In this document: positions 51,831 through 62,307 of the stretch, piece after piece
Position numbering within the stretch: the first letter of the stretch is position 1
Layout: every line of letters begins with the position of its first letter
Source of the DNA: an uncultured Burkholderiaceae bacterium
GTDB taxonomy: Bacteria; Pseudomonadota; Gammaproteobacteria; Burkholderiales; Burkholderiaceae_F
Assembly (NCBI GenBank): GCA_944390675.1
Contig: CALXQR010000004.1
Coordinates: 1-64,000 of the forward strand
Reading direction: 5' to 3'
Length of the DNA stretch: 64,000 bases
The notes under the pieces: generated by a model
Database searches by the model: none
Seen by the model: only the letters and a program-made list of their open reading frames with translations
Told to the model about the DNA's origin: nothing
Made by a program: the position numbers and the translations under genes

Positions 51831-53255
51831 ATGGCTCTTGAACTTTATTCAACGCTTACCCGCACCAAGTCGGCTTTTAAACCGTTGACGGCCGGTGAGG
51901 TGAAAATGTACGTCTGCGGTGTGACGGTCTACGACTACACGCATATCGGTCACGGCCGCACGTTCATTTCTTTTGACATTATCCGCCGCTGGCTTGAAGC
52001 GTCGGGCTACAAAGTCACCTTTGTGCGAAACATCACCGACGTCGATGACAAAATCATCCGCCGCGCGGCCGAGCGCCACGTAACGTGCGAAGCGCTTACC
52101 GATGAATTCGCCCGCGCAATGCAGGAAGACATGATTGCGCTCGGATGTTTGGCGCCGACCGTGGAGCCCCGCGCCACGCACTTTATTCCGCAGATGCTGG
52201 GCATCATCGATAAGCTCGAGAAAAAAGGCTTGGCTTATCAAACAAAAAGCGGGGATGTGGCCTACGCTGTGCGTCAATTTAAGGACTACGGCAAACTCTC
52301 CGGAAAATCCATCGATGACTTGATCAGCGGGGAACGTGTGGCTACGGACGAAACCAAGCGCGATCCGCTTGACTTTGTGCTCTGGAAGAGCGCCAAGCCC
52401 GGTGAGCCGCAATGGGACAGCCCCTGGGGCAAAGGACGTCCGGGCTGGCACATTGAATGCTCGGCGATGAGTTGCCACTATTTGGGTGAAACCTTTGATA
52501 TCCACGGCGGCGGCCCCGACCTTATCTTCCCGCACCACGAAAATGAAATCGCTCAAAGCGAAGGCGCCAACGGCAAAACGTTTGCCAATTACTGGATGCA
52601 CACCGGTCCCTTGCGCGTGATGAACAAAGAGGGCAAGGAAGAGAAGATGAGTAAGTCGCTCGGCAACTTCTGGACCGTGCGTGATGCGATCGCTGAAACC
52701 GATGATAAGTTCGGCAAGGGTAACGGCGCTCAGGTGCTGCGCTTTTTCCTGATGCGCACGCACTACAGAAGCCCGATTCTCTTTGGGCCTGACTTGATCG
52801 TGGACGCTTATCAAAGCTTAAAGCGCCTTTACACGGCCTTAAAAGATGTGCCCGCTGACGATTTGCCGCTCGATTGGAACGAAGAGTGCGCCAAACGTTT
52901 TGCCGAAGCGATGAACGATGACTTCAATGTCCCCGTCGCTGTCGCGCAGCTTTTTGAATTGGCTAATCGCGCGCAGGCTCAAAAGAGCGCTGCGATGAGC
53001 CGTCAGTTAAAGAAACTGGGCGCGATTCTCAATATTCTGCAGGGCGATCCGGAAGTCTTCTTAAAGGGCTCGACCGAGGGGCTCGATGAAGCGGCTATTG
53101 AAGAAGCGATCGCCGCGCGCGCCGCAGCCAAGAAGGCCAAGGACTACGCCAAGGCTGATGAAATCCGCAAGCACTTGGCTGAGATGGGTGTGATGCTCAC
53201 CGATACGCCGCAAGGAACAACCTGGCAGCGTGTGTTGGTTGAAAAATCTCATTAG
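51831..53255 (+). CDS. cysS: Cysteinyl-tRNA synthetase
   Basis: A 474-residue class I synthetase: [18 protein letters not shown] (zinc Cys plus HIGH), [13 protein letters not shown] (zinc ligand), [19 protein letters not shown], and [10 protein letters not shown] (KMSKS). Standard length. Divergent from the TPR gene; a TATACT -10-like box at 51786 may mark its promoter. Closely followed by the DNA glycosylase gene. Confidence 0.97.
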   Translation: MALELYSTLTRTKSAFKPLTAGEVKMYVCGVTVYDYTHIGHGRTFISFDIIRRWLEASGYKVTFVRNITDVDDKIIRRAAERHVTCEALTDEFARAMQEDMIALGCLAPTVEPRATHFIPQMLGIIDKLEKKGLAYQTKSGDVAYAVRQFKDYGKLSGKSIDDLISGERVATDETKRDPLDFVLWKSAKPGEPQWDSPWGKGRPGWHIECSAMSCHYLGETFDIHGGGPDLIFPHHENEIAQSEGANGKTFANYWMHTGPLRVMNKEGKEEKMSKSLGNFWTVRDAIAETDDKFGKGNGAQVLRFFLMRTHYRSPILFGPDLIVDAYQSLKRLYTALKDVPADDLPLDWNEECAKRFAEAMNDDFNVPVAVAQLFELANRAQAQKSAAMSRQLKKLGAILNILQGDPEVFLKGSTEGLDEAAIEEAIAARAAAKKAKDYAKADEIRKHLAEMGVMLTDTPQGTTWQRVLVEKSH

Positions 53256-53261
53256 TTTCAG

Positions 53262-53936
53262 ATGACTTCTGAAAAACAAAATACGAGCGCCTTTCCTTCT
53301 TACTGGAGTGAGGCGCTCGTTTCTTTAAGCGCGAAAGACTCCGTCATGCGCGAGTTAATCAAGCGCTACCGCTGCGTGCCTTTTACCGCTCACGCAAGTG
53401 TCCTTCAGTCCATTCTTCGCGCCATTGTCGGCCAGCAAATTTCCAATAAAGCCGCGGCAACTTTGTGGGAGCGTTTAAGTCATGCAAAAGAGGGCCGCTG
53501 GGAATCCTTTTTGCTTGTGACCCCTACCGAAAAACTTCGCACTCTGGGACTTAATCCCAGAAAGATCGCCGCGATGAAGGAAGTCGCTTGGCGATACGCC
53601 TCAAAGCGCTGGAGTGAGGAAGGGTTTGCAGCGATGACTGACGAAGAAGTCGTCTGTGAAATCGAGAGCATTCGGGGGCTTGGCGCCTGGAGCGCGATGA
53701 GTGTGCTGATTTTTGCATTACAGCGCCCGGACGTTTTTCCGCTCGCTGATTTCGGAGTTCGACAGGCCCTCGTAAATCTCTATTTTCCCGATCAAAATGT
53801 CATTTCTGTGGGGCGCAGCGCCCTAAAAAGCCGTGTAGAATTATTGGCTAATGTTTGGGCGCCGTATCGAACCGTCGCCACGTGGTTTTTATGGCGTTCC
53901 CTAGAAAATACGCCCCTCGATAAAGAGAGTGAATAA
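53262..53936 (+). CDS. DNA-3-methyladenine glycosylase II (AlkA-like, HhH-GPD)
   Basis: A 224-residue protein with the HhH-GPD fold: [18 protein letters not shown], then the hairpin and catalytic Asp in [34 protein letters not shown]. It removes alkylated purines in base-excision repair. It lacks the N-terminal AlkA extension of E. coli, as in short bacterial forms. It lies six bases after cysS and its stop overlaps the accA start. Confidence 0.92.
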   Translation: MTSEKQNTSAFPSYWSEALVSLSAKDSVMRELIKRYRCVPFTAHASVLQSILRAIVGQQISNKAAATLWERLSHAKEGRWESFLLVTPTEKLRTLGLNPRKIAAMKEVAWRYASKRWSEEGFAAMTDEEVVCEIESIRGLGAWSAMSVLIFALQRPDVFPLADFGVRQALVNLYFPDQNVISVGRSALKSRVELLANVWAPYRTVATWFLWRSLENTPLDKESE

Positions 53937-55054
53937 TGGCAAAACAAGTATTCTTAGAATTCGAAAAACAAATCGAAGAGCTGCAAAGCAAGATTGATGA
54001 ATTAAGCGAAATGCAGGAAAAGGATGAAAAAAAGATTGACCTTTCATCCGAAATCGAACAGCTCAAAAGCAAAACCGAAGAGCTCCTGAAAAAGACCTAC
54101 GCAGAGCTCACCCCGTGGCAGACTTCGCTTGTTGCCCGCCATCCGCACCGTCCCTATATGCTTGACTATGTGCAGATGGTTTTCACCGACTTTCATGAAT
54201 TGCACGGCGACCGTGCCTACGCTGACGACCCCTCAATTGTCGGGGGCTTGGCTCGACTGGCAGGCCAGCCCGTTGTTGTGATCGGCCACCAAAAGGGACG
54301 TGACACCAAAGAGCGCATGATGCGCAATTTCGGCATGAGCCGTCCGGAAGGCTATCGCAAAGCGCTGCGTCTGATGCGTATGGCTGAAAAATTCTCGCTT
54401 CCGGTCTTCACTTTCGTGGATACCCCGGGGGCTTATCCCGGCATCGGCGCCGAAGAGCGCGGCCAATCGGAAGCGATCGGCCACAACCTCTATGAAATGA
54501 GCCACTTGAGAACGCCCATTATCGCCACGATCATCGGTGAAGGCGGCTCGGGCGGTGCCTTGGCAATTGCCGTGGCCGACACGATTAATATTCTTCAGTA
54601 TTCCGTCTACTCGGTGATCAGCCCCGAAGGCTGCGCTTCCATTTTGTGGAAGGATGCATCGCGCGCGCCTGAAGCCGCACAGGCCTTGGGGTTGACAGCG
54701 GACCGCTTGCGCGAATTGGGTCTGGTTGACCGCGTCTTGTCTGAACCCTTGGGCGGCGCGCACCGTGATCCCCAATTGATGGGCGCAAGCTTAAAGAAGA
54801 CGCTTACCGATCAAATGCGCTACTTCCAGGCGATGGATACTGATGAGCTCGTTGCTCGCCGCTTGGAGCGCCTGCTTCAGTACGGCAAGTTTGAAGAAAA
54901 GGATCTTCAAATTGAGCTCGATCCTATTGCAGCGCCTGACGCCTTGTTAAAGAAGAAGGCAGGTGCTGAGCATACGGCTAAAACCACGAAAAAGCGTGTG
55001 ACCCATAAAGTTCACGATGCAGAGAAAGCCTCAGAAGACAAGTCCGAAGCCTAA
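53936..55054 (+). CDS. accA: Acetyl-CoA carboxylase, carboxyltransferase alpha subunit
   Basis: It transfers the carboxyl group from biotin carboxyl carrier protein to acetyl-CoA in fatty-acid synthesis. The core (1-320) has family motifs: [40 protein letters not shown], and [19 protein letters not shown]. The C-terminus carries about 50 extra residues, rich in Lys and Thr ([19 protein letters not shown]), beyond the usual ~320. The last 38 bases overlap tilS. Confidence 0.97.
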   Translation: MAKQVFLEFEKQIEELQSKIDELSEMQEKDEKKIDLSSEIEQLKSKTEELLKKTYAELTPWQTSLVARHPHRPYMLDYVQMVFTDFHELHGDRAYADDPSIVGGLARLAGQPVVVIGHQKGRDTKERMMRNFGMSRPEGYRKALRLMRMAEKFSLPVFTFVDTPGAYPGIGAEERGQSEAIGHNLYEMSHLRTPIIATIIGEGGSGGALAIAVADTINILQYSVYSVISPEGCASILWKDASRAPEAAQALGLTADRLRELGLVDRVLSEPLGGAHRDPQLMGASLKKTLTDQMRYFQAMDTDELVARRLERLLQYGKFEEKDLQIELDPIAAPDALLKKKAGAEHTAKTTKKRVTHKVHDAEKASEDKSEA

Positions 55055-56522
55055 GCGCTCGGCATCAACCCTTTCGCTTCGCACGGTTGAGGCAAAAATC
55101 CTCACCGCGCTGCGAGAGGGTGTGGCCCAAGGTTTGGGCCAAACCGATCAGACCAATCTCTTTAACGCCCGCGGCGCTCACCGCGCAAGAATTACAGTGG
55201 GATTTTCCGGCGGCCGCGATTCGGTCGCGCTTCTTAAATCCCTTTGTGTGCTGCGTGATAAACGCACCAGTCCCATCGAAGCCATCGAAGCTATTCACGT
55301 TCACCATGCTTTAAGTCCCAACGCCAACAAATGGGCGCGGTTTTGCCGCCGTATGGCTGAAGACTTGGGTGTGGAATTTAAAGTCGTCTATGTGCGCGTG
55401 AAAAAAACGGGTGACGGTGTAGAAGCGGCCGCGCGCAAGGCTCGCTACGAAGCGCTTTTTAAAGCTGCGAACGTCTTTAACGCCGATATGGTGATGACCG
55501 CTCATCACCAGGATGACCGTTTGGAAACGTTCTTGATCCAATGGATGCGCGGAGCGGGAGTGGACGGCTTGGCGACATTCCCGGTTGCACGAGACGTTAA
55601 AGAAGAAGGCGTCCGCTTGGTGCGTCCCTTGATGCATCTGCCGCGTGCGCTTCTGGAGCGCTACTTGGAACTTTATCAGATCGGTTGGGTTGAGGATGAA
55701 AGCAACGCCGATACGGCCTACCTCAGAAACGCCATCCGCCACGAAGTGCTCCCTGTGATGGAAACGATCCGCCCGGGATTCAAAGAGGCCGCTGCGCGTT
55801 CGGTTGAGCTTGTCGCGCAGACCGCGCAAGTCTTGGGTGAAGTCGCGCAGGAGGATTTGCAAAAAATCCAAACGACTGATCGCGATCTATCTATTACCTC
55901 TCTTACCAAACTTTCTGTGGCGCGTCAGGCGCTTGTCATTCGCGCTTGGATCGAAAGCTTTGGGCTTTTGGCGCCCAGCAAAGCCAAGCTCGATGAAATT
56001 CTTCGTCAGGCAAGCCTCACCGGCAACGACACAAAGCTCAAGATTAAAGCCGGTACCAATATGGAAATTCGCCGTCATGCGGGAAAACTTGTCATGCGTG
56101 CGACAGCCGGCCGCAAAACGGACAAAACGCGCTTTGAAACGCTTGACTGGACGGGCCCGGGACACTATTCACTTGCCGCTTGGGGCGGGGAGTTGGTGAT
56201 CACGGAAGTCACGGGTGATGAAGCGGGCGTGCCCGAATCCTTCTTCAAAGAGAAGCTGTTGCAGGTTCGCCCGCGTCAGGGCGGCGAAAAGTTAAAGCTA
56301 TACCGCAATCGGCCGAGAAAGCATCTCAAAGATCTTTATCAAAAAGCCGGTATTGCGGAATTTGACCGACCGAATTTACCGCTTCTTTGGAGCGGGGAAG
56401 ATCTGCTTTTCGCGGCAGGCCTCGGGATGGATGTGCGCGCGATGACTGATGATAGCCAATTGCGCCGGTTCAAAATCGAGTGGAAGCCTGATGCGACGCT
56501 TCTCACGTTGATGCAATCCTAA
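55017..56522 (+). CDS. tilS: tRNA(Ile)-lysidine synthase
   Basis: A 501-residue protein with the PP-loop [11 protein letters not shown] near residue 62, [37 protein letters not shown], and C-terminal TilS domains. It converts C34 of tRNA-Ile(CAU) to lysidine, an essential decoding step. The ATG at 55017 lies inside the accA 3' end (another frame), giving a basic N-terminal extension of about 20 residues. A later start is possible, but none is clearly better supported. Confidence 0.93.
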   Translation: MQRKPQKTSPKPKRSASTLSLRTVEAKILTALREGVAQGLGQTDQTNLFNARGAHRARITVGFSGGRDSVALLKSLCVLRDKRTSPIEAIEAIHVHHALSPNANKWARFCRRMAEDLGVEFKVVYVRVKKTGDGVEAAARKARYEALFKAANVFNADMVMTAHHQDDRLETFLIQWMRGAGVDGLATFPVARDVKEEGVRLVRPLMHLPRALLERYLELYQIGWVEDESNADTAYLRNAIRHEVLPVMETIRPGFKEAAARSVELVAQTAQVLGEVAQEDLQKIQTTDRDLSITSLTKLSVARQALVIRAWIESFGLLAPSKAKLDEILRQASLTGNDTKLKIKAGTNMEIRRHAGKLVMRATAGRKTDKTRFETLDWTGPGHYSLAAWGGELVITEVTGDEAGVPESFFKEKLLQVRPRQGGEKLKLYRNRPRKHLKDLYQKAGIAEFDRPNLPLLWSGEDLLFAAGLGMDVRAMTDDSQLRRFKIEWKPDATLLTLMQS

Positions 56523-56527
56523 AAAAG

Positions 56528-56552
56528 AATCGGGCGGAAGTTCCGCCCGATT
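56528..56552. terminator. Bidirectional terminator
   Basis: AATCGGGCGG (56528-56537) pairs with CCGCCCGATT (56543-56552). On the minus strand CTTTTTT follows. It separates tilS from the convergent amidohydrolase gene. Confidence 0.8.
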
Positions 56553-56575
56553 TGCACTTCAGAGTCTTTGCGAAT

Positions 56576-57679
56576 TTAACCCAAGTGCTTCAACACGAAA
56601 GCCGTCATGACCTTGACGCCGTTGACGAGTGTTTCGGGGTTGAGCTTCATGTCGGGGTGATGCAGACCAGGCGTAGCGCCTGCGCCCACACCGATGTAAG
56701 CGACGCGAAGCGAAGGCTTTTTCACCTTAAAGAAGTGGAAGTCTTCACCGCCGCCGATGCTCGTGGCGCGAAGCTTATCGGCGCCCAAGGTTTCAGCGAT
56801 GCAGTCGCTCATCTCTTTGACAAGGTCATCATCGTATTCGCAAGCAGGAATCACGTCGCCCATGAGCTTCATCGTGGCTTTGCCGCCAAAACTTGCAGCC
56901 GTGTTTTGCGCGCAGCGTTCAAGCTTCTCGAGGATTTCCTTCATCAAGGGGTTGGTTTGCGCGCGCACGTCATACATGCAGTAGCCCTTGTCAGGAATGA
57001 CGTTGACGGCGGCTCCGCCCACTTCGATCTTCGTGCACTTCATCGACCAGGTTAAAGTCGGCGCGAATTTCAAGAGGCCTGAATTTTGAACAATTGCGGC
57101 GAGCATTTCAGCGCAGTTGACGCCTTGGTGGGGGCGTGAAGCATGCGCGGAAAAACCTTCCACGTCGATTCGCACAAAGATGCTCGCTGAGTGCATCAGC
57201 GCGGCAGCGATCGTGCCTTCGGGAATGTCACTGGCCGGACGAATGTGAAGGCCCAAGGCCATGTCGACATCTTCCAGAACGCCCGTGTCAATGACTTCAA
57301 GGGCGCCCTTTAAGGTTTCTTCTGCCGGTTGGAACAAGAGTTTGAGCTTGCCTCGCTTGATCTTGCCTTGAAGTCGAGAGGCAATCGCAAGGAGCATGGC
57401 GCTGTGCGAGTCGTGACCGCAGGCGTGGATGACTTTATTCTCACCGTTGATCTTAAAAGGAAGGGCGTCCATGTCGGCGCGCACCATAATGCAAGGGCCG
57501 GGTTCGGCGCCCGCTTCAACGGCGACCACACCGGTCTTTGCGACACCGGTCGTGACCTCATAGCCCATTTCCTTGAGCTTTTCAGCAATATAGGCGCTCG
57601 TTTTCACTTCTTGGAAACCGAGTTCAGGAATTTTGTGCAGGTCGTTATAAACTTCAACGACATTGAGTTCTTGAGCCAT
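56576..57679 (-). CDS. M20D amidohydrolase (hippurate-hydrolase-like)
   Basis: The start at 57679 (MAQELNVVEVYNDLHKIPEL) has GGAGA upstream and matches the family; the frame extends to 57730. The 367-residue enzyme has the M20D metal site HACGHDSHSAMLL, FQPAEETLKGALEVI, the GLHI and GFSAHASRPHQGVNC segments, and ATSIGGGEDFHFF. These enzymes release amino acids from N-acyl or amide conjugates such as hippurate or indole-3-acetyl amino acids. Single gene. Confidence 0.92.
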   Translation of the reverse strand: MAQELNVVEVYNDLHKIPELGFQEVKTSAYIAEKLKEMGYEVTTGVAKTGVVAVEAGAEPGPCIMVRADMDALPFKINGENKVIHACGHDSHSAMLLAIASRLQGKIKRGKLKLLFQPAEETLKGALEVIDTGVLEDVDMALGLHIRPASDIPEGTIAAALMHSASIFVRIDVEGFSAHASRPHQGVNCAEMLAAIVQNSGLLKFAPTLTWSMKCTKIEVGGAAVNVIPDKGYCMYDVRAQTNPLMKEILEKLERCAQNTAASFGGKATMKLMGDVIPACEYDDDLVKEMSDCIAETLGADKLRATSIGGGEDFHFFKVKKPSLRVAYIGVGAGATPGLHHPDMKLNPETLVNGVKVMTAFVLKHLG

Positions 57680-57786
57680 GAGTCTGTCTCCTAAATTGAT
57701 TGGTACAACCATCAATTTAAAACAACTCATGCGTTAAAAACAATAAGTAATAGTGGGTATATCGGAAAATGAGAGACGGAAATGAT

Positions 57787-57813
57787 AAAGGGAAGCTTTT
57801 TGAGCTTCCCTTT
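57787..57813. terminator. Terminator downstream of tRNA-Arg
   Basis: AAAGGGAAGC (57787-57796) pairs with GCTTCCCTTT (57804-57813). A short distance after the tRNA 3' end on the minus strand. Confidence 0.65.
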
Positions 57814-57819
57814 TGAATT

Positions 57820-57896
57820 TGGTGCGCCGGGTAGGATTCGAACCCGCGACCCCCTGGTTCGTAGCCAGGTACTCTATCCAACTGAGCTACCGGCGC
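57820..57896 (-). tRNA. tRNA-Arg (ACG)
   Basis: A 77-base cloverleaf on the minus strand with acceptor stem GCGCCGG/CCGGCGC. The anticodon stem CCTGG/CCAGG encloses the loop CTACGAA, giving anticodon ACG (reads CGU, and CGC/CGA after A34 deamination by TadA). The T-loop is GGTTCGAATCC. CCA is encoded at the 3' end. No island sequence abuts it. Confidence 0.97.
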
Positions 57897-58236
57897 GTAA
57901 GAACGTTATTATGCACACTTTCAGTCAAAGATGCAAATCCTGTTCAAAACTGTTTTTTTTAGTAGTGCTGATTGACCATTGTAGCGCTATTTTCAAAGCA
58001 AAAGCGAAATAAGGTTTTCTTGTTTACCCGTAAGGGTTTACCCAAAAAATTCGTAAAGACGCATTTACAAATTGATTTTGAGCATTTTCTGTAAATTGTG
58101 CCGAGAAATCAATGGATAGAGGCTCCTAGAATGGGGCAAAGACAGAGGAAAGCGAATGGTGGCCTCTGTCTTAACAGATTGATTTCGGTCGTCTGCACAA
58201 CAATATCCCGTATCTCCCGATTTTTGGAGTATCACT

Positions 58237-59538
58237 ATGGTTTGGCTACATTTTATTTTCCTCTTTGCCATTATTATCTACGCCGCTAAACTAGGCGGTA
58301 TCGGCGTTGGCATGGCGGGCGGCCTCGGTATGGCTGTTGCTGTGTTCCTTTTTGGCATTCCGCCCGGACCTATGCCCCTTGACGTGATTTTGATCATTAT
58401 GAGCGTGCTCTTTGCATGCTCCGTGATGCACGTCGCCGGCGGCATGGACTACATGATTCGCGTGGCTTCGCATATTTTGAGAAGTAACCCGAAGTACATC
58501 AACATTTTGGCTCCGGCAATCGCCTTTACGCTGACGATCTTCTCCGGCACCGGTTTCACCACGATGGCTATTTTGAACGTGGTGCAGGAAGTCGCTAAGC
58601 AAAACGGTGTTCGTCCGTCTCAACCGTTGACCTCCGCGGTGGTGGCTTCTCAAATCGCCATTTCCGCCTCTCCCATCTCCGCCGCAACGGCCGCTATGTA
58701 CGTTGTGGTTGAAAAGATGGGCGTTTCCTTCGGCGACGCGTTGATGGTGATTTTGCCCGCCGGTTTGTTCGGCGCAGCTGTTGCCTCGTTGATTTCTTCG
58801 TTCCAAGGCGTTGACCTCGCCAAGGATCCGATCTTCCAACAACGTATGAAGGAAGGTTTGGTTTCCATGACGAGCAAAGAGGAATTGGAAAAGCCGTTGC
58901 CTAAGGGCGCGAAACTCTCCGTGGGCCTGTTCCTTTTGGGTGTGCTCTTCATCGTCTTGATGTTGCTCTTTAAGCAAGAAATCGGCCATACCTTGGGCTC
59001 TCGCGACATCATCGTGATCACGATGCTCTTCATCTCGATGCTCATGTACTGGTTCTGCGATGTTAAGCTCACGAAGATTAAAGAATCCACCATCTTCCAC
59101 GGCGGTTATGAATCTTTGGTTGTGATTTTGGGTATCTGCTGGTTCGCTTCGACCGTGATCGATATCTATGTTCCCGCTATTAAGGAACAAGCGACGGTCT
59201 TGCTCGGTCAATACCCGGGTCTCTTGGCCTTGGCATTCTTCTGCGTGTCCGCACTGCTCTTCTCGCAAGGCGCGACCTCCGCATTGCTCGTGCCGGTGGC
59301 TGCCAGCCTCGGCTGCGACGCCCCCATGATTTTGGCCTGCTTCGTGGCTGTCTCCGGTATTTTCGTGACGAACGTGTACCCGACATCCGCATTCGCCGTC
59401 TCTTGCGACGACACGGGCTCTTATATGGGTAAATGGAGCGGTTCGTTCGTGATCAATCACCCGTTCTTCTTGCCGGGTTGCTTGGGTCTCTTTGCCGCTA
59501 TTCCGTTTGGCTTCCTGCTCGCAGGTATCGTCTTCTAA
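58237..59538 (+). CDS. dcuB: Anaerobic C4-dicarboxylate transporter (DcuB type)
   Basis: A 433-residue, 10-12 TM antiporter. DcuA/DcuB family signatures are AAKLGGIGVGMAGGLGMAV, VMHVAGGMDYMIRVA, FTLTIFSGTGFTTMAILNVV, SPISAATAAMYVV, and TNVYPTSAFAVSCDDTGSYMGKWSGSFVINHPF. It exchanges succinate for fumarate, malate or aspartate during fumarate respiration. A strong terminator follows. The 220-base leader has TTTACA/TGTAAA half sites, but I could not identify a convincing FNR box. Confidence 0.93.
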   Translation: MVWLHFIFLFAIIIYAAKLGGIGVGMAGGLGMAVAVFLFGIPPGPMPLDVILIIMSVLFACSVMHVAGGMDYMIRVASHILRSNPKYINILAPAIAFTLTIFSGTGFTTMAILNVVQEVAKQNGVRPSQPLTSAVVASQIAISASPISAATAAMYVVVEKMGVSFGDALMVILPAGLFGAAVASLISSFQGVDLAKDPIFQQRMKEGLVSMTSKEELEKPLPKGAKLSVGLFLLGVLFIVLMLLFKQEIGHTLGSRDIIVITMLFISMLMYWFCDVKLTKIKESTIFHGGYESLVVILGICWFASTVIDIYVPAIKEQATVLLGQYPGLLALAFFCVSALLFSQGATSALLVPVAASLGCDAPMILACFVAVSGIFVTNVYPTSAFAVSCDDTGSYMGKWSGSFVINHPFFLPGCLGLFAAIPFGFLLAGIVF

Positions 59539-59575
59539 TTTCTAGGACCATCAGTAGTCCTTATTAACCCAACTT

Positions 59576-59607
59576 CCGGAAAGATCGAAAGATCTTTCCG
59601 GTTTTTT
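59576..59607 (+). terminator. Strong terminator of dcuB
   Basis: CCGGAAAGATC (59576-59586), GAAA tetraloop, GATCTTTCCGG (59591-59601), then six T. Confidence 0.9.
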
Positions 59608-59676
59608 CTTTTTGGTGTAGAGAAAATTTGACGCTTCTGTGAGAAACAGAAATCTTCAGCTGAAAGAATTTTTTGA

Positions 59677-60507
59677 TTAAGCCGATTGATCAGACTTTTT
59701 GTCTTCTTTTTTGGGCGGACGGTTCAGTTGATCGAGCATCGCGCGCGACACCATCCGTGTCAAGAAGCGGGGAGCGATTTGGGCGGCGGCCGTGAGCATC
59801 TTATTGGTAAAGCCGCAGGTGGCGACGGCGCGTTTGGCAAAAAGCGCCTTTAAGCCGTATTCGGCGACTTTTCTTGAGTCCATTACGGCAAAATTAAAGC
59901 TTTCCATCTCGGTGACGCCCGCGCGAGCCCAAAAGCCCGTTTTCACGGGACCCGGGCAAAGCGCCGTGACCGTTACGCCGCTTGATTCAAGCTCATCGTG
60001 CAGCGCCTCGGAAAAACTCAGCACATAGGCTTTCGTTGCCGCGTAGACGTTAAGTTTCGGGCACGGCATAAAGGACGCAATGGATGCGACATTGAGAATG
60101 TAGCCTTTTTGCGCCTGCTGCATCTGACGGGCAAATTCAAGCGTGAGTTCCGTGAGCACGCGCACATTGAGATCAATCATGCTGAGAGACTCTTCGGATT
60201 CTGTGGCAAGCGTCATACCATAGTGACCGAAGCCCGCGTTGTTGACGAGCACTTCAGGCACGATATTGAGTTTCTTTAAGCGCGCCACGAGATTGCGGAT
60301 GCTTCTTTCATCGGTGAGATCACCTGCGAAGGCCAGGCGCACCTTCGGAACCGTTTGGCAAAGACGGGCAAGCTTGGCGGAGTCTCTGCCCGTGATAATG
60401 AGGCTGTAGCCTCGCGCGGCAAGAAGCTTGCAGAATTCCTGCCCCAGGCCCCCTGTGGCGCCTGTGACAAGAGCCCAAGTTTGTCCGGATTCAATGACTA
60501 ACGACAT
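59677..60507 (-). CDS. Short-chain dehydrogenase/reductase
   Basis: A 276-residue SDR with VTGATGGLGQEFCKLLA (TGxxxGxG cofactor motif), NNAGFGHYG, and the catalytic Ser...YAATKAY (YxxxK). The C-terminal tail is longer (PRFLTRMVSRAMLDQLNRPP) as in the DltE/YqjQ-like SDRs. Oxidoreductase of unknown substrate. Its start overlaps the lipoprotein gene end by ten bases. Confidence 0.9.
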   Translation of the reverse strand: MSLVIESGQTWALVTGATGGLGQEFCKLLAARGYSLIITGRDSAKLARLCQTVPKVRLAFAGDLTDERSIRNLVARLKKLNIVPEVLVNNAGFGHYGMTLATESEESLSMIDLNVRVLTELTLEFARQMQQAQKGYILNVASIASFMPCPKLNVYAATKAYVLSFSEALHDELESSGVTVTALCPGPVKTGFWARAGVTEMESFNFAVMDSRKVAEYGLKALFAKRAVATCGFTNKMLTAAAQIAPRFLTRMVSRAMLDQLNRPPKKEDKKSDQSA

Positions 60508-61208
60508 ACTTCAGAGACCTGCGGCAGCGTCACCACTTTGCGGGTGCCGTCGGGCGAATAAAGGTTGTCGATCGCGGACTTGACCATGTAGGGCAGGATG
60601 TCGTTAATGGTCTTACAGCCGGCCTCATTTCTCACAACCGCGTTAAAGACCGTGGTTTGACGTTTGCCCTTCATTTCGATCAGCTTTAAGTCAAGTTCAC
60701 GCATGTAAAGCTGCTGGGTGTAGACGCGCGAGACAAAAGCGGTCTGCGGCATATAGATCGGGTGCGGTCCGACCCAGTGACGGCGATGGCGCGGCGGAGG
60801 CGGAGGCGGCGGGAACATGCCAAAGCCCGGGTGCGGCCCGTAAACCGTTACCGGCACGCTTTCGGTGCGGCGGATAATGCGCGAGGGTTTGAGCGACCAG
60901 TCCACGCTCATGCGGTACTTTTCACCGCTGCCGGCGTTCACGACCTGCATGTGCGCCGCAGTTAAAAGATTCTGAAGACTTCCGGCAATCGTCCGATAGG
61001 TGGCGTCATTTTTCTTTGCCGATGAGCTCGGGACAATCGCAACCGTATCGCCCCAATCGGGCATGGCATGAAGCCCGGGATTGAGGTCAGGCGTCATGGA
61101 CAATTTGGAGCTCACGCTCACGTTTGTTTGCACTGTGGGTGTTGCGCAGCCTGAAATTGCCGCGAATGCGGCAGACAACACACCGATTTTTAAAAGTTTA
61201 CAAAACAC
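60498..61208 (-). CDS. Lipoprotein, DUF4136-like
   Basis: A 236-residue lipoprotein with a signal peptide and lipobox (FAAISGCAT). The mature part has a strand-rich pattern (PDWGDTVAIVPSSS, NLLTAAHMQVVNAGSGEKYRM). A run of seven prolines followed by RHRRHWVGPHP (residues ~137-155) probably reaches across the envelope or binds a partner. DUF4136 is a tentative match. It is the first gene of the pair with the SDR. Confidence 0.7.
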   Translation of the reverse strand: MFCKLLKIGVLSAAFAAISGCATPTVQTNVSVSSKLSMTPDLNPGLHAMPDWGDTVAIVPSSSAKKNDATYRTIAGSLQNLLTAAHMQVVNAGSGEKYRMSVDWSLKPSRIIRRTESVPVTVYGPHPGFGMFPPPPPPPRHRRHWVGPHPIYMPQTAFVSRVYTQQLYMRELDLKLIEMKGKRQTTVFNAVVRNEAGCKTINDILPYMVKSAIDNLYSPDGTRKVVTLPQVSEVCR

Positions 61209-61293
61209 AGCTATTACCGAAAGACTATTGAAATAAAAATGAATTTTAACAAAAGCTTTGCGAAGCGAAATTTTTCGTTTGTTGAGAGTTGTA

Positions 61294-62193
61294 TCAGTCG
61301 GCCTGAGCGTGTTTTGTCAGATATCGTTTTTGAAGTTCCGGACCAAAAATTAAGAGGATGATGGAGAGAAATATGAAAGTGATTCCTAAAACGCTGTGAA
61401 GCGTGCAGGGTTCGTTAAGAATAAAGATGCCGATCAACGCCGCTCCCATGGGTTCGCCCAAGGTCAATGTTGAAGCGATGAGCATCGGGGTATTTTTGAG
61501 TCCCGCGAGCTGAAGGCTAAAGGCAAGCCCAGCGTTCACAACACCCAGCATACTCACGCAAAGCGCGCCGCGCGAAGTAAAAAGCCAGTCGGTAGGGAAA
61601 AGAAAGAAAAAGGGAATCATCAAAAGCGTGGAGAAGAACATCACAAGCGCCATGCCCTCTTCGGCTGAATGCGTCTGAGAGACTGACTGACCCGCCATGA
61701 CGTTGATCGCGGTGCAAAGGCCAGCCAGTAGCGGCAGGAAAATCGCATACCACGCAAAGTCCGCGCCTTCGACCATATTGACCAAAATGAGCCCGGCAAT
61801 CGCTAAAACTGTTGCAATGATCCAAAGCGCATCCGGTTTTTTTCTAAAAAGAATTGCTTGGATGAGGCCAGCAAAAATAGGCGTTGAGCCGATTGAAATT
61901 ACCGTGCCGATCGCCACACCAATTAATAAAACACCGTTAAAGAAAAGAATTTGATAGAGCCACAGGCAAAACGCGTAGACAAGAACGGCCTTCCAATGCC
62001 AGCCCGTTAAATGGATTTTGTGATAACGAATAAGGCACCAGAGTCCAAGCGTCACCGTGCCGATGAGTAGGCGCGCCGCGCCCACAACGTAAGGCGTTGC
62101 GCCTTCGGGCGCCACCGCCTGCCAAAAACCGTTTGTGGAAAAAAGCAGCACCCCGGCCAACATCGTCAAGGGGCCGCGCAGACTCGTTTGCAT
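61294..62193 (-). CDS. DMT-superfamily permease (EamA)
   Basis: A 299-residue, ten-TM protein with two EamA repeats (MLAGVLLFSTNGFWQAVAPEG, LLIGVAIGTVISIGSTPIFAGL, NTPMLIASTLTLGEPMGAALIGIFILNEPC). A small-molecule exporter or importer of unknown specificity. Same superfamily as the permease at 31.5 kb but divergent. Confidence 0.9.
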   Translation of the reverse strand: MQTSLRGPLTMLAGVLLFSTNGFWQAVAPEGATPYVVGAARLLIGTVTLGLWCLIRYHKIHLTGWHWKAVLVYAFCLWLYQILFFNGVLLIGVAIGTVISIGSTPIFAGLIQAILFRKKPDALWIIATVLAIAGLILVNMVEGADFAWYAIFLPLLAGLCTAINVMAGQSVSQTHSAEEGMALVMFFSTLLMIPFFFLFPTDWLFTSRGALCVSMLGVVNAGLAFSLQLAGLKNTPMLIASTLTLGEPMGAALIGIFILNEPCTLHSVLGITFIFLSIILLIFGPELQKRYLTKHAQAD

Positions 62194-62307
62194 GACTTTC
62201 GTCCAATCGGAGCTCAGTTCTATTTTGAAACGGTCCGTTCAAAAATGAAACCGCTATGAACGTGAGTCATAGAGAAAATTTGTTTTTTGAATTTTGTGCG
62301 AGCAGGA

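Noticed and set aside
51849-52814. A 321-codon open frame antisense to cysS
   Set aside because: No ribosome-binding site or family signal; cysS fully explains the sequence.
58291-59460. A 389-codon open frame antisense to dcuB
   Set aside because: His/Gln/Arg/Asn-rich, typical of a shadow frame opposite a codon-biased gene; dcuB is unambiguous on the other strand.
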